Assembly: GCA_014925825.1 (NCBI GenBank)
Contig: JACGCK010000018.1
Span: 248,001 to 312,000 of the forward strand
DNA length: 64,000 nt
Reading direction: 5' to 3'
Source: Pholiota molesta
Lineage: Eukaryota > Basidiomycota > Agaricomycetes > Agaricales > Strophariaceae
Below are positions 35,982 to 48,310 of this stretch, piece after piece. How positions within the stretch are numbered: position 1 is the stretch's first letter; the number at the start of each line of letters is the position of its first letter. The translations under genes and the position numbers were made by a program. The notes under the pieces are model-generated. The model saw only the letters and a list, made by a program, of their open reading frames with translations, did not search any database and was not told the DNA's origin.

Positions 35982-38835
35982 ATGACGACTCAGTACCTTT
36001 GTAACTCATCACAAATTAGTATCAACAATCTAACAATCTCGCATGTCGGTGGAAACTCAGTGTCCATTGGCCACTCAGTAGAACGGTCGGAACGTCAAGG
36101 TGACGATCTTCACCTTCAGCGAGACTGGGATCTGACTCGTGCATATCTAATCTTGGGATAGGCTTAAGACTGCTTCTCGACAACATTTCCAAAAGTGCTT
36201 TCCACGATGCCGCTGACCGGGGTGACCCTCCAAGTGCCATCCCGACACCCGTGTTGCTCTCCGGGACGAAATAATGGAATGGATCCAAGCGCCTGCAGCG
36301 ATGCGCAAGCTGATTCTCTGGATGTACGGCCCAGCTGGCTCTGGCAAGACTGCCATCGCACAAAGCATCGCGGAGGAGTGCATGAAGCGAGGCCTCCTTG
36401 CCGCGTCTTTTTTCTTCGGTCGTACAGCTCCAGGGCGCGATGACACGACACGAGTCATTACGACTATCGCGTATCAAATATCGCAGTTTCTTCCTCAGAT
36501 CGAAAATCATCTCTTCACTGCGATTGAGCGGGATCAGACTATTTTTGACCGCACGCTGGCCACACAGATGCAAGTGCTCGTCATCGAACCGCTCAACTCC
36601 ATACTGGCTGCTTTGGCTGGGCCGATTTTTATCGTCCTGGATGGCCTCGATGAAAGTGGTCCCAACGCCCGAGCGCAGACCGACCTTCTGAACGTTATAG
36701 GAACGGCTATCCATGCACTTCAACACATCCCACTCATATTCCTCATCGCCAGCCGCCCAGAACATGAGCTCCGTGAGGCATTCAAGGGTACCCTCCTTCA
36801 CTCTCTCATGCGACCATTAGAACTCAACAACCGCTATAACCCGGACACCGATATTGAACTCTATTTTACTTCCATGTTCCGACGAATCTATGACAAACAC
36901 CTCCGGGAGGACATCCATCTCCCTTCCCCATGGCCGTCGAAAGACGATGTTCATCGTCTGGTATCAACGGCCTCCGGGCAGTTCATTTTCGCAGCTACAG
37001 TGGTAAAATTCATTGACTCTATTCGACATCATCCAGCTGAACGACTAAAAATTATATTTGGCTTGTCGACTCCTGGGAATGAAACACCATTTACACTGCT
37101 TGATGCGCTCTATTACCGTATTCTCTCCTCTGTGGCAGAGCCTGCCAAAGTCCTACAGATCTTGACGATGCATGTGCTGAGGCTGAGGGATGCCAATGTT
37201 ATCCTCGGTTCAACCATAGAGACAATTGAGGCGCTTCTGGGTCTCAACGTCCGGAGAGTTCTGGTGGACATGCACGCCCTGGTATTTGTTCCACCACCTG
37301 GCAAGGATTACGTACTCGGAGCTGAGCTACAACTTCATCATGCCTCTTTCCACGACTTTTTAATGGACCGATCGAGATGTCATGAATTTTTTATTGATGT
37401 CAGTCAGGCGCATATTGACTTGACTTGGCGTTGGTGGGAGGTCATTTCCAATTATCAATTTCCCTCTGAACTTGCATTGTTCGATTGTTTACACAATTTC
37501 GTACATCATTGCTCGAAATCACCTGCTGGCATACTGGCAGAAAATCTCGCCCGTTTCGATCTAAAGGAGCTTTTGAGAAAACATTATGCCTCATGGGATT
37601 TGTTGTCCTCGCCTTGGAACGCTTTTTTTGAATGTGTCGATCAACAGGTCAGTCATTTTTATTCTCTAATACAGTGCAAAACATCACTTACGGGCGGATT
37701 ACCTCTGACGTCTAACCAATTTAGGCTGGGGATCGAGATGATATTTCCCTCAGAATGAGAACCGAATTTGATACCTTTTTCTTGGACTGCCTTTCGAAGT
37801 ACCCTGCAGCACTCCAGACTTACTTCCCTACCATATTGGCCCATTCAATGTCCGGGGGAAAGGCAGACATCGTCCGCCTCTTACTTTATGGTTCCATTAA
37901 ATCCATAACTGAGTGCAACAATATTTTCAGACTCGACTCTACACTTTTAAAGCTAGCCAACAACCCACCATTTGCCAATAATGCCTTTTCCGCCTTATTT
38001 CAGGACGAATGCCGCGCTGGAAAATACTACGTATGTGATAGAAGCTATTTGGCACTGGCGAATAAAATAATCGGAATTATTCTCCCCAAGTAAGTTCGAT
38101 CGATATATAACGCTGCAGACACTAGTCACCCATCTCACTTAATAGGCCTGGAGAAGATGATAGGCAAATCCATTTCAAAAAGAATTACTTCCTTGATCAT
38201 GAAGTGCTTTACCTCGAAGACGGTTCTTTATGTATAGGGCTATGCGATCCAAAATTACTTTGGTTCCCGGATATGCTCCGCAAAACACCTCAAGACTTGG
38301 ATCTTGCCACGCTGCTGCGCGAACGCGCGCTTCAATATGATGGATGTGATATAACACCAAAGGGAGGATCAGAATGGATTGCTCGAGCTAGCTTGAACTA
38401 CATTAAGGTACGAAATATCGTCAAAATGTAAAATTCCACTGTTCATCAATTATATTGGGACCGTGGTCCCACCAGAGGTGTGGCATACCATACCTAAATC
38501 ACGTCCACCCCCCAGACAGAAAAGTGTGCATTATTTGCGAATTCTGCCTATACTTTTCTGTCGTCGACTTGGACTGGCAGAATGACCCTCAGGCAGACGC
38601 CGCGGCATTTATTTCATCATCAGTACAGCACGCTCTATCACGCACTGGTGAAGTAGGCGACCATCCTAATGACCTGGATGAGGCTCGAAATCCATCCTCG
38701 GTATTCCCTTCAAATTCAGAGGCATTTTCAGTCGCCGAACTTCCACTTAAGCCAAAGCGGAAACGGGAGGAACAAAGTACGCCAGCCGGACTTTGGAGGA
38801 GCACGCGTTTGAGAGTGAAGAAGGCAGCGTCTTAG
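35982..38835 (+). pseudogene. NACHT-domain NTPase, copy 2, with a one-base frameshift
   Basis: Paralogue of the gene at 12925. Exon borders match: 35982-36099, 36162-37647, 37725-38089, 38146-38407, 38476-38835, all GT-AG. Within exon 2 the linker reads CCTCCAAGTGCC at 36227-36238 where copy 1 has CCCCCAAAATGCC. One base is missing, so the frame from exon 1 (MTTQYLCNSS) does not reach the P-loop. From Met 36274, 18 residues before Walker A GPAGSGKT, the frame is open over about 460 codons and on through exons 3-5, including LDGLDE, RCGIPYLNHVHP with CIICE, and a short tail with a single WQNDPQ repeat. It may be a pseudogene, a truncated protein started at 36274, or a sequencing error. Confidence 0.8.
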
Positions 38836-38959
38836 CGACTAGGTAGTACACATGTTATCAATGTCATGCCCACGAAGAATTTGTGATGCAACGATAGTGT
38901 GCCAGCTCGCTACGCCTGAGTTATATCGCTGAAAACGGCGGCCACTTTCCGGTGTCCGA

Positions 38960-40120
38960 GTCTTTATGTATATCGTCAAAACTCAAAAGAGCGTTTTTTG
39001 CAGCTCGTTCAGCGGCGAGGGAGTCATTGGCTGGATTGAAACTCGAGACACACGAGTGTCGCAGGTGATTAAAAAACATAATATTAAATATCTGACGCAT
39101 CTTTCAGCACAACGACGTCGCGTGCTCCTGGACGAGCAATGGCGACAGCGTGTTCCATAGCCCAAAACAGCAGCGCGTTGGTAGATGTATCGAGCGAACG
39201 GCCACGCCGAATTCGAAATGACGCGGTCTCCCATGCGAGAACCTGCGGCGGGCATTATCTAGCGAGTCTCAGGCGGCACTATCTGACATATTTTCCAGAA
39301 CAAGGGCGTCGCGTGCTCTTGGACGAGCGATGGCGACAGCGCGTTCCATAGCCCAGAACAGCAGCGCGGTGGTAGACATATCAGGCGAACGGCCACGCCG
39401 ACTTCGAAATGACGCTGTCTCCCTTGCGAGAACCTGGGCCGGGGAGAGAGCACCTCAGGGATGTCTCACCAGCCCGGCGGAGACGTTCGCACGGGCGTCG
39501 ACACTGTAAATTAATGGGCGTATACGCGTGGAGAACTATCCCCCGCCGTCGTCCAAATGTGTCTTGTGTCAAAGCAAGATCGAAGCGATGTTAGAGAGAG
39601 GTGAGTGGTGCTAGTGATAGTCTTAAAACGGTAGGATGAGGGCTATCAGCGGGGAAAGCTCCGGTGAGATTAGACGGATGACTTGTGAGAAAAACGTGCC
39701 GCAGTACAGATATATACCGACAAAAAGAGGGACATTCAAGTGGCCAAAGTGGTGCAAACGAAGACGCGGCAGCGTGAGCCCAGGACGACCGTGTCGGTGG
39801 ATACGGAGAAGATAGGCCTACTACACCAGTCGTGGCGATCCGCGTTGGTATCGGACAACAGCTGCGGAAATTAAATGGGAACGCTGCAGGCAACTCAAAG
39901 GATCCAGGGAGTAGGTGTCAGATCGTAGAGGCGGTGCATTCATCGTAGAGGAGCAGAGGGACAAGGTTGGTGGGCCTGGTTTGGGGCTGTAGGCGTCGTT
40001 TCCTGCCGAGGCCGTGAGGATTGAAAAAGAAGATGGGCAGGCTGTGGTGGTTGTGGTAGACATTCGAGCTTGGTCGCCGGTGATTGTGTCGGAGTATATC
40101 GTGATGCTCCATCCGAACCC
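38960..40120. repeat. Repeat block C, copy 2, with an internal tandem duplication
   Basis: Partner of 18840-19850. Within it, about 170 bp occurs twice in direct orientation (near 39100-39250 and 39285-39440), both with GCGTCGCGTGCTC, TGGACGAGC, ATGGCGACAGCG and GGCCACGCCGA. No gene is supported. Confidence 0.55.
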
Positions 40121-41840
40121 AACGATCCTAGACCTTGCCCAACTCCAGGAAGCTCGAGCCTTAACGGCAAACTCACATTCCCCAACACATCTACCGGGCC
40201 AACTCCACTCAGCGTCAGGTACCTTCGAGATCCCTAGTGCGCTCACAGCCAGCACCAACTCCTCCGCATCCAGACCATCACCCGCGCCGCAGCGCGAGCT
40301 TCGCAAGGCACGAAGAACCCGCCGAGGGTCGTGGTGGCGTTGGTGTGTGTGTGGACTCATCGATGCCAGCGCCGGTGAGCGACCCAGTCCAGTTGCTCAG
40401 CATCCTAATAATCCTGGGGGAGGGGTGCGTTGGTTAGTATTTTCGGGGTAAAGAGTATGACATCTCCAGGTGGGATACCTGCATCGGGCCACCGATTGCC
40501 CATAACTCCAGCGCGGATGGGTGTCCGTCACCTACAAATGGTAGCATCAACGCTCCTAGCGCTCAGCTGCGGAATTCGTCCTCTGAGCAGCCAGCATTTG
40601 AAACGAGCGGTGTGTCCTCTTCGTTGTCACGTCGTGTTGGCGACTGTGCCGGTGCGAGTTGTGCCAGGCAGCGTTTTTTGAGTGATGTAGGGATAGAGGC
40701 CATAGAGAAACGAATTAATGAAGTATAGCTCCGGCCTTCGAAAACGACGTTCAGGCCCTTGCTGACTCAGCACGGTCACAAGTGACTGATGCCAAGCTGC
40801 CAGCCAAGGCGAGCGGCCGACCGCCAAACGCCCGGCACGTCTGATCTCACCGAGCTCAACATTGCGCTCGGTGATCGAGGAGATGCCCCCCCCCCCACCC
40901 CAAATGCCTCAAGCGCGCCGTCAGCGCGCCCTCCTGAAGAAGCCCTGGCAAACACGCAAATGCACGTCAGAATCGACGCCGCGGCGCACTATTGCACGCA
41001 AGAAGCTCGCATACGATTTCAAATAAGGAATGGGCAGAAAGACAAGGTGGATTCTGGAATAGGAACGAGGGACAAGGAGTGGAGGATGGCAGGAGGATGG
41101 CAGGACGTACCAAGAAAAAACACCTCGGTACCAGAGGATGGATAAAAAGAATGATGCTGAGGTGATATTGCTGCGTAGGTACCCAAATCCAAATATCCGA
41201 GCAGTTTTGACGACAGAAAGGTGTCCAATGGAAGCAAGGACAACCATCACCGGGATGATAGATAAGGAAGGATGGGAGGTGGAAGATGAGTCTGGTAGCA
41301 TTTGAAAATAGTGTAGATGGGAGGAGGAGCAGTTTCGGTGGGGAGCACGGTGAGTTCAGTAAATAAGATAAGAATTAAGTAACAAGTCCTAGTCAACATA
41401 CATATATTTCTCGTTATCATGGAATTCAGGGTCATTGAAATCAAATCAGATGGGACTGGGACAAGCGAAGCGAAGTAAGTACTCACAGTGTCACTCAAAA
41501 GAAACGTCCTTTTCTGATGGCTAATTAACCTAAACGTCATTCTCCATGCTCAAACATCAAAGTGCGAAGCCGCCGTCAACCAAAAAAAAGACGTTCACAA
41601 GCATTCTGCGCTAAATTTGTAGGGAGCGAAGGACGTTTTGGTGCCAAGTGATAGACGTTTTCATAGAGGGAATGTCTTTTGCACAGGTACATTGCGAGAC
41701 GCGCTACCGCGGCACAGCTGGCGCAGGACGCGTCTCGCGTCCTAGTCACATGATAGATTTTGAAAGCTCTTCGTCCTCTGAAACAATGTTTCAAGGCCTT
41801 CTTCACGCTCGTCTCCCATCCCAAATATTTCTCGTATATT
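40120..41840. other. Stretch without a supportable gene
   Basis: A poly-C tract lies at about 40888. Open frames are short and do not resemble known families. The right part is likely the promoter side of the nuclease gene starting at 41845. Confidence 0.4.
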
Positions 41841-41844
41841 CATT

Positions 41845-43849
41845 ATGGGCATTCATGACTTGTGGCTGGTGAGTTCAACCTTAATATCAAAACTATAAGC
41901 TAAACTATGTATCTACAGGCCTTATCTCCAGCATCCCATACACGGACGCTGACACAAATTGCCGTTTCGGAGGGATTTCAGCAGAAACGTCGCCCCGAGC
42001 GTTGTCTGCTTATCGGCGTAGATGCAAGGTCAGCTCTTTCATCATGTTTTGCAGTTATTATTAGCTACACGAGTTCAATTTATTTACTAGTGTCTGGATG
42101 AACCAAGCCCAGCTTGCAGTCAAGAATCGAAAAGGGAGAGGCACCCGAAACGGCGAAAACCCAGCTGTCCGTAATCTGTTCTACCGGCTTTGTCGCCTCT
42201 TGACCCTGCCCGTCATCCCTATTTTTGTATTCGACGGCCCCAACCGACCATCAAAGAAACGAGGCACTGCCGTCAGGACTGTGCGCTCTCATTGGCTTAC
42301 TCTCCCTTTCCAAAAATTCATTGAAGCTTTTGGATTCTATTGGTACATGGTGCGTCCTTTATTGAAGCCATTATTCTTGTTCTCAAATGTATATATTGTA
42401 GGCCCCAGGAGAGGCGGAGGCTGATCTTGTAGAGTTAAACAGAAAAGAAAAAATCGATATGATAGTTTCTGAGGATAGCGACACCATGGCTCTTGGTGCC
42501 TGCTGCGTTATTAGATTGTAAGCATCTTGATGTCAGCAGTATCCATCCATTCTCTGATCGCAAGTAGGAAAAACACCAAAGATGACGGCGATCAAGTCAC
42601 CGTCTTTGACGCCAAGTCTATCCAAAACCACCCTGATGTATTGTTGGATCATGCTGGGCTTTTCTTGATGGCAATTCTATGCGGGGGTGATTATGACAAT
42701 GTACATTTCAATTTGTGTCATAAACATCACTGCCTATATTTGAAATTTTGAATAGACTGGACTTATTGGCTGTGGGTGGAAGACGGCAAGTCGACTTGCC
42801 CGCACAGAACTCGCGCATTCGTTATTCAATGCCGCAACCTCTTCACTGTCACGAGAAGACCTCTGCACCTTTCTTTGTGAATGGCGTGAGGCATTCCGAA
42901 TTTTACTAGCGCAAGATCCGAATAATGTACTGGGCCGCAAGTATCCATCGCTTGCTTCAAATGTTACAGATGAATTCCCACCCGTTGATATACTTCTTTT
43001 ATATGCACATCCAGTTACGTCCTGGTCAATGGGCAGCCAGACCCCAGATCAGTCTTTGTGGCGTCTCCGTCAACCTGATCTCCCTGCTATTGGAACCCTG
43101 TGCGAGAAATATTTCTCATGGGGTTCATCCGGGGATATGGTGGCTTCCTGCAAGGGGACATTATGGCCTGGTGTCGCTATTCGGTCTTTACTGGTGCAGG
43201 TGAGTAGAATTATCCATCTAAGGCATGAACTCAGAATTCTAATCTGCTTGTCCAGTGCTCTGATATTCGTTACGAGGCTTTAGAACACTACGCAAACGGC
43301 GTAAATGATTCGAGGAGCGTAATGAACATACACCCCCTCGAAATCGTCCTAGCAAGGCTCGGCCCTGGGTCTTGCTCTACACAGCCTGACGTTATCGGAT
43401 ACACCGCCCAAGTATTCACCCACAATATTCTTCGTGGAACAATTACTGGGCTTGACGTTGCCGCTAGATCGCTTATCCTGAATGCGAACAATGCTCCAAA
43501 GATTCCGGTTTGGGTTCCGGGATCCATTCTCCAGAGCGCAGTGCCGGATCTGCTTGAGCACTTCAAGGGAAAGCGGCCAGCCATGCCGCCAACGTATCCT
43601 TCTGTATGTCATAATTATTTCACAGCCGCAGATTTGAAGAGCTAACATATCTGTTAGATTCTTTCTCCTTTTGCATCGGACGGCCCTGCTTGCTCAGCCA
43701 CAGGTTCCACTAGCTCGGAGAGGATGGAATCCGACGGTGGCTATGACTCCGATATAGAATTCGTTGAAGGACCGTCCAGGCCCAGGAATAATGGACGGAA
43801 ATTTCTAGGCTTCATCGACCTATGCACGCCATCACCACCCCCCAATTAG
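41845..43849 (+). CDS. GEN1/Yen1-like XPG-family structure-specific nuclease
   Basis: A FEN1/XPG-superfamily (PIN-like) nuclease, closest in type to the Holliday-junction resolvases GEN1/Yen1. Agaricomycetes carry many such paralogues. Eight exons (41845-41868, 41919-42028, 42091-42349, 42402-42517, 42568-42700, 42756-43199, 43256-43603, 43658-43849) splice in frame to about 541 residues. It starts MGIHDLW, as in the family (MGI..LW). Predicted metal-binding acids are all kept: Asp43 in IGVDAS, Asp93 in FVFDGP, Glu135 and Glu137 in APGEAEA, Asp156 and Asp158 in SEDSDT, Asp211 in CGGDY. The region after GGDY (TGLIGCGWKTA) fits the helix-hairpin-helix entry. The C-terminus is acidic and low-complexity. 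No defect is seen. It sits 0.6 kb from a long palindrome. Whether it is a host housekeeping copy or an expanded paralogue cannot be told here. Confidence 0.85.
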
Positions 43850-43899
43850 AGCCATACGCAACCTAGCACCATGTATTTGTATTCAGTTAGCGCCTCCAA

Positions 43900-44442
43900 T
43901 GTATTTTTATGTATTCAGCGATTTAAATGTATTTTTATGGATGTTTTTGGCCAGCCAAAGACCCGGATTAAGCGTCTGCGCACCGCAGAGGTTGCAAACA
44001 CTGCAGCCTCATTGTAAACGCAGACGGTTGGGGGTGGGCATGGACAGGGTGGTGGAATGCAGCACGTATGATATGATACGTGAGGGCGCGGGGTGGCGGT
44101 ATGTGCGGCGACGGCGCTACATCATCGAATGCCGGCCCACATCCGTCCTTGGAGAGAGGAGAGCGGTAACTGCATTGGGCGATGGCAGCGGTTCGTGGCG
44201 TCCAGGCGTCGCGGGGCGATGTTGCGGGCGGTGGGTGGCCGTCGACGTGGTATACGCGCATCGCAGGACGACGTGGCGGTGGCGGCGGAGTGGCGGGCGT
44301 CCGGTGTGGGCGTCTGCCACGGCACGCCCATCCGAGCTCGAGCTCCGAGCGTTCCATCTCACCAGATGGATTCACGGACGGCGGTGCCACCGCGAGCAGC
44401 AGAAGCTGCAGCAGCTGCAGCACCAGCAAGAGGCCGGGGGTG
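43900..44442. repeat. GC-rich low-complexity tract left of the palindrome
   Basis: From about 44090 the sequence is very GC-rich, with motifs such as GCGTCGCGGGGCGATG, CATCGCAGGACGACGTGG and GTGTGGGCGTCTGCC. The same kind of sequence fills the centre of the palindrome (48137-48310) and the region right of it (52013-52260). The open frame running through it into the palindrome is not supported as a gene. Confidence 0.5.
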
Positions 44443-47400
44443 CAGCCTTGTCCGTTAATATTCTACATGAAATAGTGGAAGTTGCCCAGGAAAGAAAGTG
44501 CATCCAGGATGGTAACTCAGGTGCGCAGCCACCCCACCTAGCTGGGATTGAATATTTTCTGCCCTTTCCTGGTGCTCTCTGCTCGTCACCAGTGGCAGTG
44601 CTACTGCTCACTGCTGCTGCCACTGCTGCTCACTGTGCTCAACAGTGTCGAGCAGTGCTCGTCACTGTTGTCAGGGTCATCCCAAAAAGGAAACCATCAA
44701 AATTTTTCCAAAAGCAGAATGACAAATTTGTAAGCTGTTTTTCCCATCATTTCCCACCATCAACTGGCCACATTAGGATGATTGTCCCATTTTGGTACAT
44801 TCTGCTCATTGGCCCATCAAATATGCCATCAAGGACCAAACACATGACCTGGTACCTAACCACATGACCACACATGACTGCAAATGGGGCAGGGACCCTC
44901 CTAGGGGTGGGAAATACCTAAAATAGCATTTTCCCAATATTATTGGAAATGCACCTGGGTAGCTGGTGCACCCTATATGGGACCCACTGGGACCATATTA
45001 TACCGAAAGATGCGGAATTAAATTCTAAATCCACCTGTGAAAGAATCATATGGATAGCTTTATTGGTTCAGGCCCTAGAAGCGAATTACTAATTGGAATA
45101 AATAAGCGCACACATTGATGGCTGTTTTCCCCAACAACCGCCCGGTCGTTTTCTATGATTACAATTTTGGTCTGTAGGTATTGAAAGCGCGCTTCGAACG
45201 CGTCCTTGATCATAATTTTACGTCCGTTTCTCGCTCCGTAAAACGCTCCGGATATATTTACGCTCGCACCGCATTAGCGCCGGCTACGCGTTCACGATTG
45301 GCACGCATATTATACCATAAAATAGGTTGATAGCAGACCTTTCCAATGGTACCCTACTCGTCTTGATTGGACATTCCTAGGAGGCCCTATAAAGGAAATG
45401 GTTGTTTTAATATAGAATATTAACCGCAAATCGCACCACAATGCGCTTAGGTGGGTTGGATTCTCCTGATTTTACTGGATTTAATGACACGCTGATTATA
45501 GCAATCAGAGGCTGGGAAGGCACTGAACTGGGCATGGGGGATGGCCAGGATATTGCTTTGCTGGCTGGCAGATGCTATTTTTAGCATAGCCGAGCACAGC
45601 CTCACCCAATCCGGGCATGAAATGGTGGCACTCTCCCCCTCCCCCTCATATTGGAAATTCTGTTACTCCCTCAATTCCTATCCAATTGCTTCGTTCTCTT
45701 TTTGAATATTTAATATAAATAGGGTACTATATGTCTATACCACTTATGTATTACTATAATGCATGTATCATTTGTTATTTCGATATTTCTATATTTGGGA
45801 CACTGCATTTGGGGTTTTCACTGTATTTATGATGGTTATTGGAACATATAAAGCTGTGAAAAGCTAGAGGTAAATACCCACTACCATTCCTGGTAGTTGA
45901 AAAGTTGGCTGGATACTGCCCTATAGCTCTACACTCATAAAGAGGGGGTTTCTGCACATCCTCCTTGATAAATCCATATCTCAACCAATACTATAGCTAT
46001 ATCCAAGTTTAAGGATCCATTAGAATAAAAAACATGTCTTCTTTAGTTCTGTTACTCAACAATTGTGTTCTTATTGCATTTTATTAGCCATATTACCAGA
46101 ATGGTTAAATATAGCAGAAATAGAGGTATTCTGCCTATAGAAATTCACAGAAGCACTCTAAAATTCTGTAAAGCTAGGATATTATAGCTCTCATCAATAC
46201 CTTCAATTACAGATAGGCCCCAAGAAAATGGAGTAAGTGAGTGGAAAGATAGTGTGGAAGTACTAGTCAAAACATCGGACTAGATCAAGAGTATCTATAT
46301 AACTATGATAGACCTCTGTTTAACTCATGTTCTTTTGAATGTTTCCACCATATCTTTCCACTCAGTCACTCTAATTCTTTCCGGCCTATCTTGAATTGTA
46401 GGTATGGATGAGAGCTATAATATCCTAGCTCTACAGAATTTTAGAGTGCTTATGTGAATTGCTATAGGCCAAATACCTCTATTTCTGCTATATTTAACCA
46501 TTCTTGTCATATGGCCAATGAAATGCATTGGAAAGAGAATTGTTGAGTGGCAGAACAAAAGAAGACATGTCTAATACTCTAATGGATGCTTGAACTTGGT
46601 TATAGCTACAGTATTGGCTGAGATATGGATTTATCAAAGAGGATATCCAGTAATGTCTCTCTTTATGGGTGTGGAGCTATAGGACAGTATTCAGGTAACT
46701 TTTAAACTACCAGGAATTGTACTAGGCACTTACCTCTAGCTTTCCACCGCTCTATATGTGCCAATAAGCATCATAAATACAGTGAAAACCCCAAATGCAA
46801 TGTCCAAAATACAGAGATATCGAAATAACAAATGCTGCATGTATTATAGTGGCGTATAAGTGCTATAGGCGCATAGTACCATATTTATATTGAATATTAA
46901 AAAAAAGAACGAAGCCATTGGATAGGAATTGAGGGAGGAAATGAATTTCCAATATGAGGGGGAGGGGGAGAGTGCCACCAATCCATGCCCGGATTGGGTG
47001 AGGCCGCGCTCGGCAGCGCTAAAAATAGCATCTTCCAGCCAGCAAAGCAATATCCTGGCCATCCCCATGTCCAGTTCAGTGCCTTCCCGGCATCTGATCC
47101 CTATAATCAATGGCTCATTAAATCCGGTAAATTCAGGAGAATCCAACGCACCTACGCGCGTTCCGGCGCAATTAGCGGTTAATATTCTATTTACAAACAA
47201 CCATTTCCTTTATAGGGCCTCAGAGAGTTGCTCAATCAGCACGAATAGGGTACCGTTAGAAAGGTGTTTTATTAACCTATTTTATGATATAATATGCGCG
47301 CGAATTATGGAACCGTAGCCGGCGCTAATGCGGTGCGAGCGCAAATATATCCGGAGCGTTTTACGGAGCGAGGAACGGACGGAAAATTATGTTCAAGAAC

Positions 47401-48136
47401 GCGTTAGAAGCGCGCGTTTGATACCTATAGAAAGCTGCTTTGATTATGGAAAACGACCCAGCGGTCGCGGAGGAAAGCAGCCATCAATGTGTGCGCTTAT
47501 TTCTCCCAAATAGTAATTCGCTTCTAGGGCCTGAACCAATAAAGCTATCCATATGATTCTTTCACAGGTGGATTTAGAACTTAATTCCGCATCTTTCGGT
47601 ATAATATGGTCCCAGTGGGTCCTATATAGGGTGCACCAGCTACCCAGGTGCATTTCCAATAATATTGGGAAAATGCTATTTTAGGCATTTCCCACCCCTA
47701 GGAGGGTCCCTGCCTCATTTGCAGTCATGTGTGGTCATGTGGTTAGGTAGTAGGTCATGTGTTTGGCCCTTGATGGCATATTTGATGGGCCAATGAGCAG
47801 AAAGTACCAAAATGGGCCAAATCTAATCATAGATAAACAAGTGCTGACAAATGATGCAGAAAAAAAGCGAATCTAATCAGGTTTTCTTCTTTTGGAAAAA
47901 ATTGATTGCTTCCATTTTGGGATGACCCTGACAATGGTGTCGAGCAGTGCTCGACACCGTTGAGCACAGTGAGCAGCAATAAACACATGGTGAGCAGCAA
48001 TATTGCCACTGGCTTAGGGCAGAGATATTCAAAGTCAGTTAGGTGGGGTGGCTGCGCACCTGAGTTACCATCCTGGATGCACTTTCTTTCCTGGGCAACT
48101 TGCCATGTCCCATGCATGATATCAACAGACACTGGT
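44443..48136. mobile_element. Foldback element 1 (3.69 kb, non-coding)
   Basis: The left end is CAGCCTTGTCCGTTAATATT, then CTACATG. The right end, inverted, is ACCAGTGTCTGTTGATAT. Arms of about 1.85 kb meet near 46290 and share long blocks, for example AGAAAGTGCATCCAGGATGG, GTCCCTGCC, CGTAAAACGCTCCGGATATA and ATGGATTTATCAA-type sequence. The middle repeats an AATTTTAGAGTGCTT block in both orientations. GGGGGTG occurs directly before 44443 and directly after 48136, a possible 7-bp target duplication. Frames in the arms mirror each other and show no domain, so the element looks non-autonomous. Superfamily is unknown to me. Confidence 0.75.
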
Positions 48137-48310
48137 GGGGGTGGCAACTTCGGTCGCGTGCGTCGCAGCACGACGTGGGGTTCGGTAGCTCGTGCCGTCC
48201 GTGCGTGAGTCGTGACATGACGAGGGGGGCGGTAGGCGTCCATGGTCGTGGTGTCCGTGCGTCGCAGCACGACAAGGAGGCGGTGGGGGTGGGCGTCCGT
48301 GGTCGTAGTG
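48137..48310. other. Spacer at the palindrome centre
   Basis: About 174 bp of GC-rich sequence that is not part of either element. It contains GTGCGTCGCAGCACGAC twice and GGCGGTGGGGGTGGGCGTCC, which also occurs right of the palindrome near 52090-52110. It appears to be the same low-complexity tract into which both elements lie. Confidence 0.65.

Noticed and set aside
43899..44867. A 322-residue open frame on the plus strand
   Set aside because: It runs from low-complexity GC-rich sequence straight into the terminal repeat and arm of element 1. No domain, and the composition alone explains the openness.
46844..47200. Frames of 118-129 residues in the arms of the foldback elements
   Set aside because: They occur on both strands of the same DNA, are repeated because the arms are repeated, and have no recognisable motif or splice context. 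Probably not coding.
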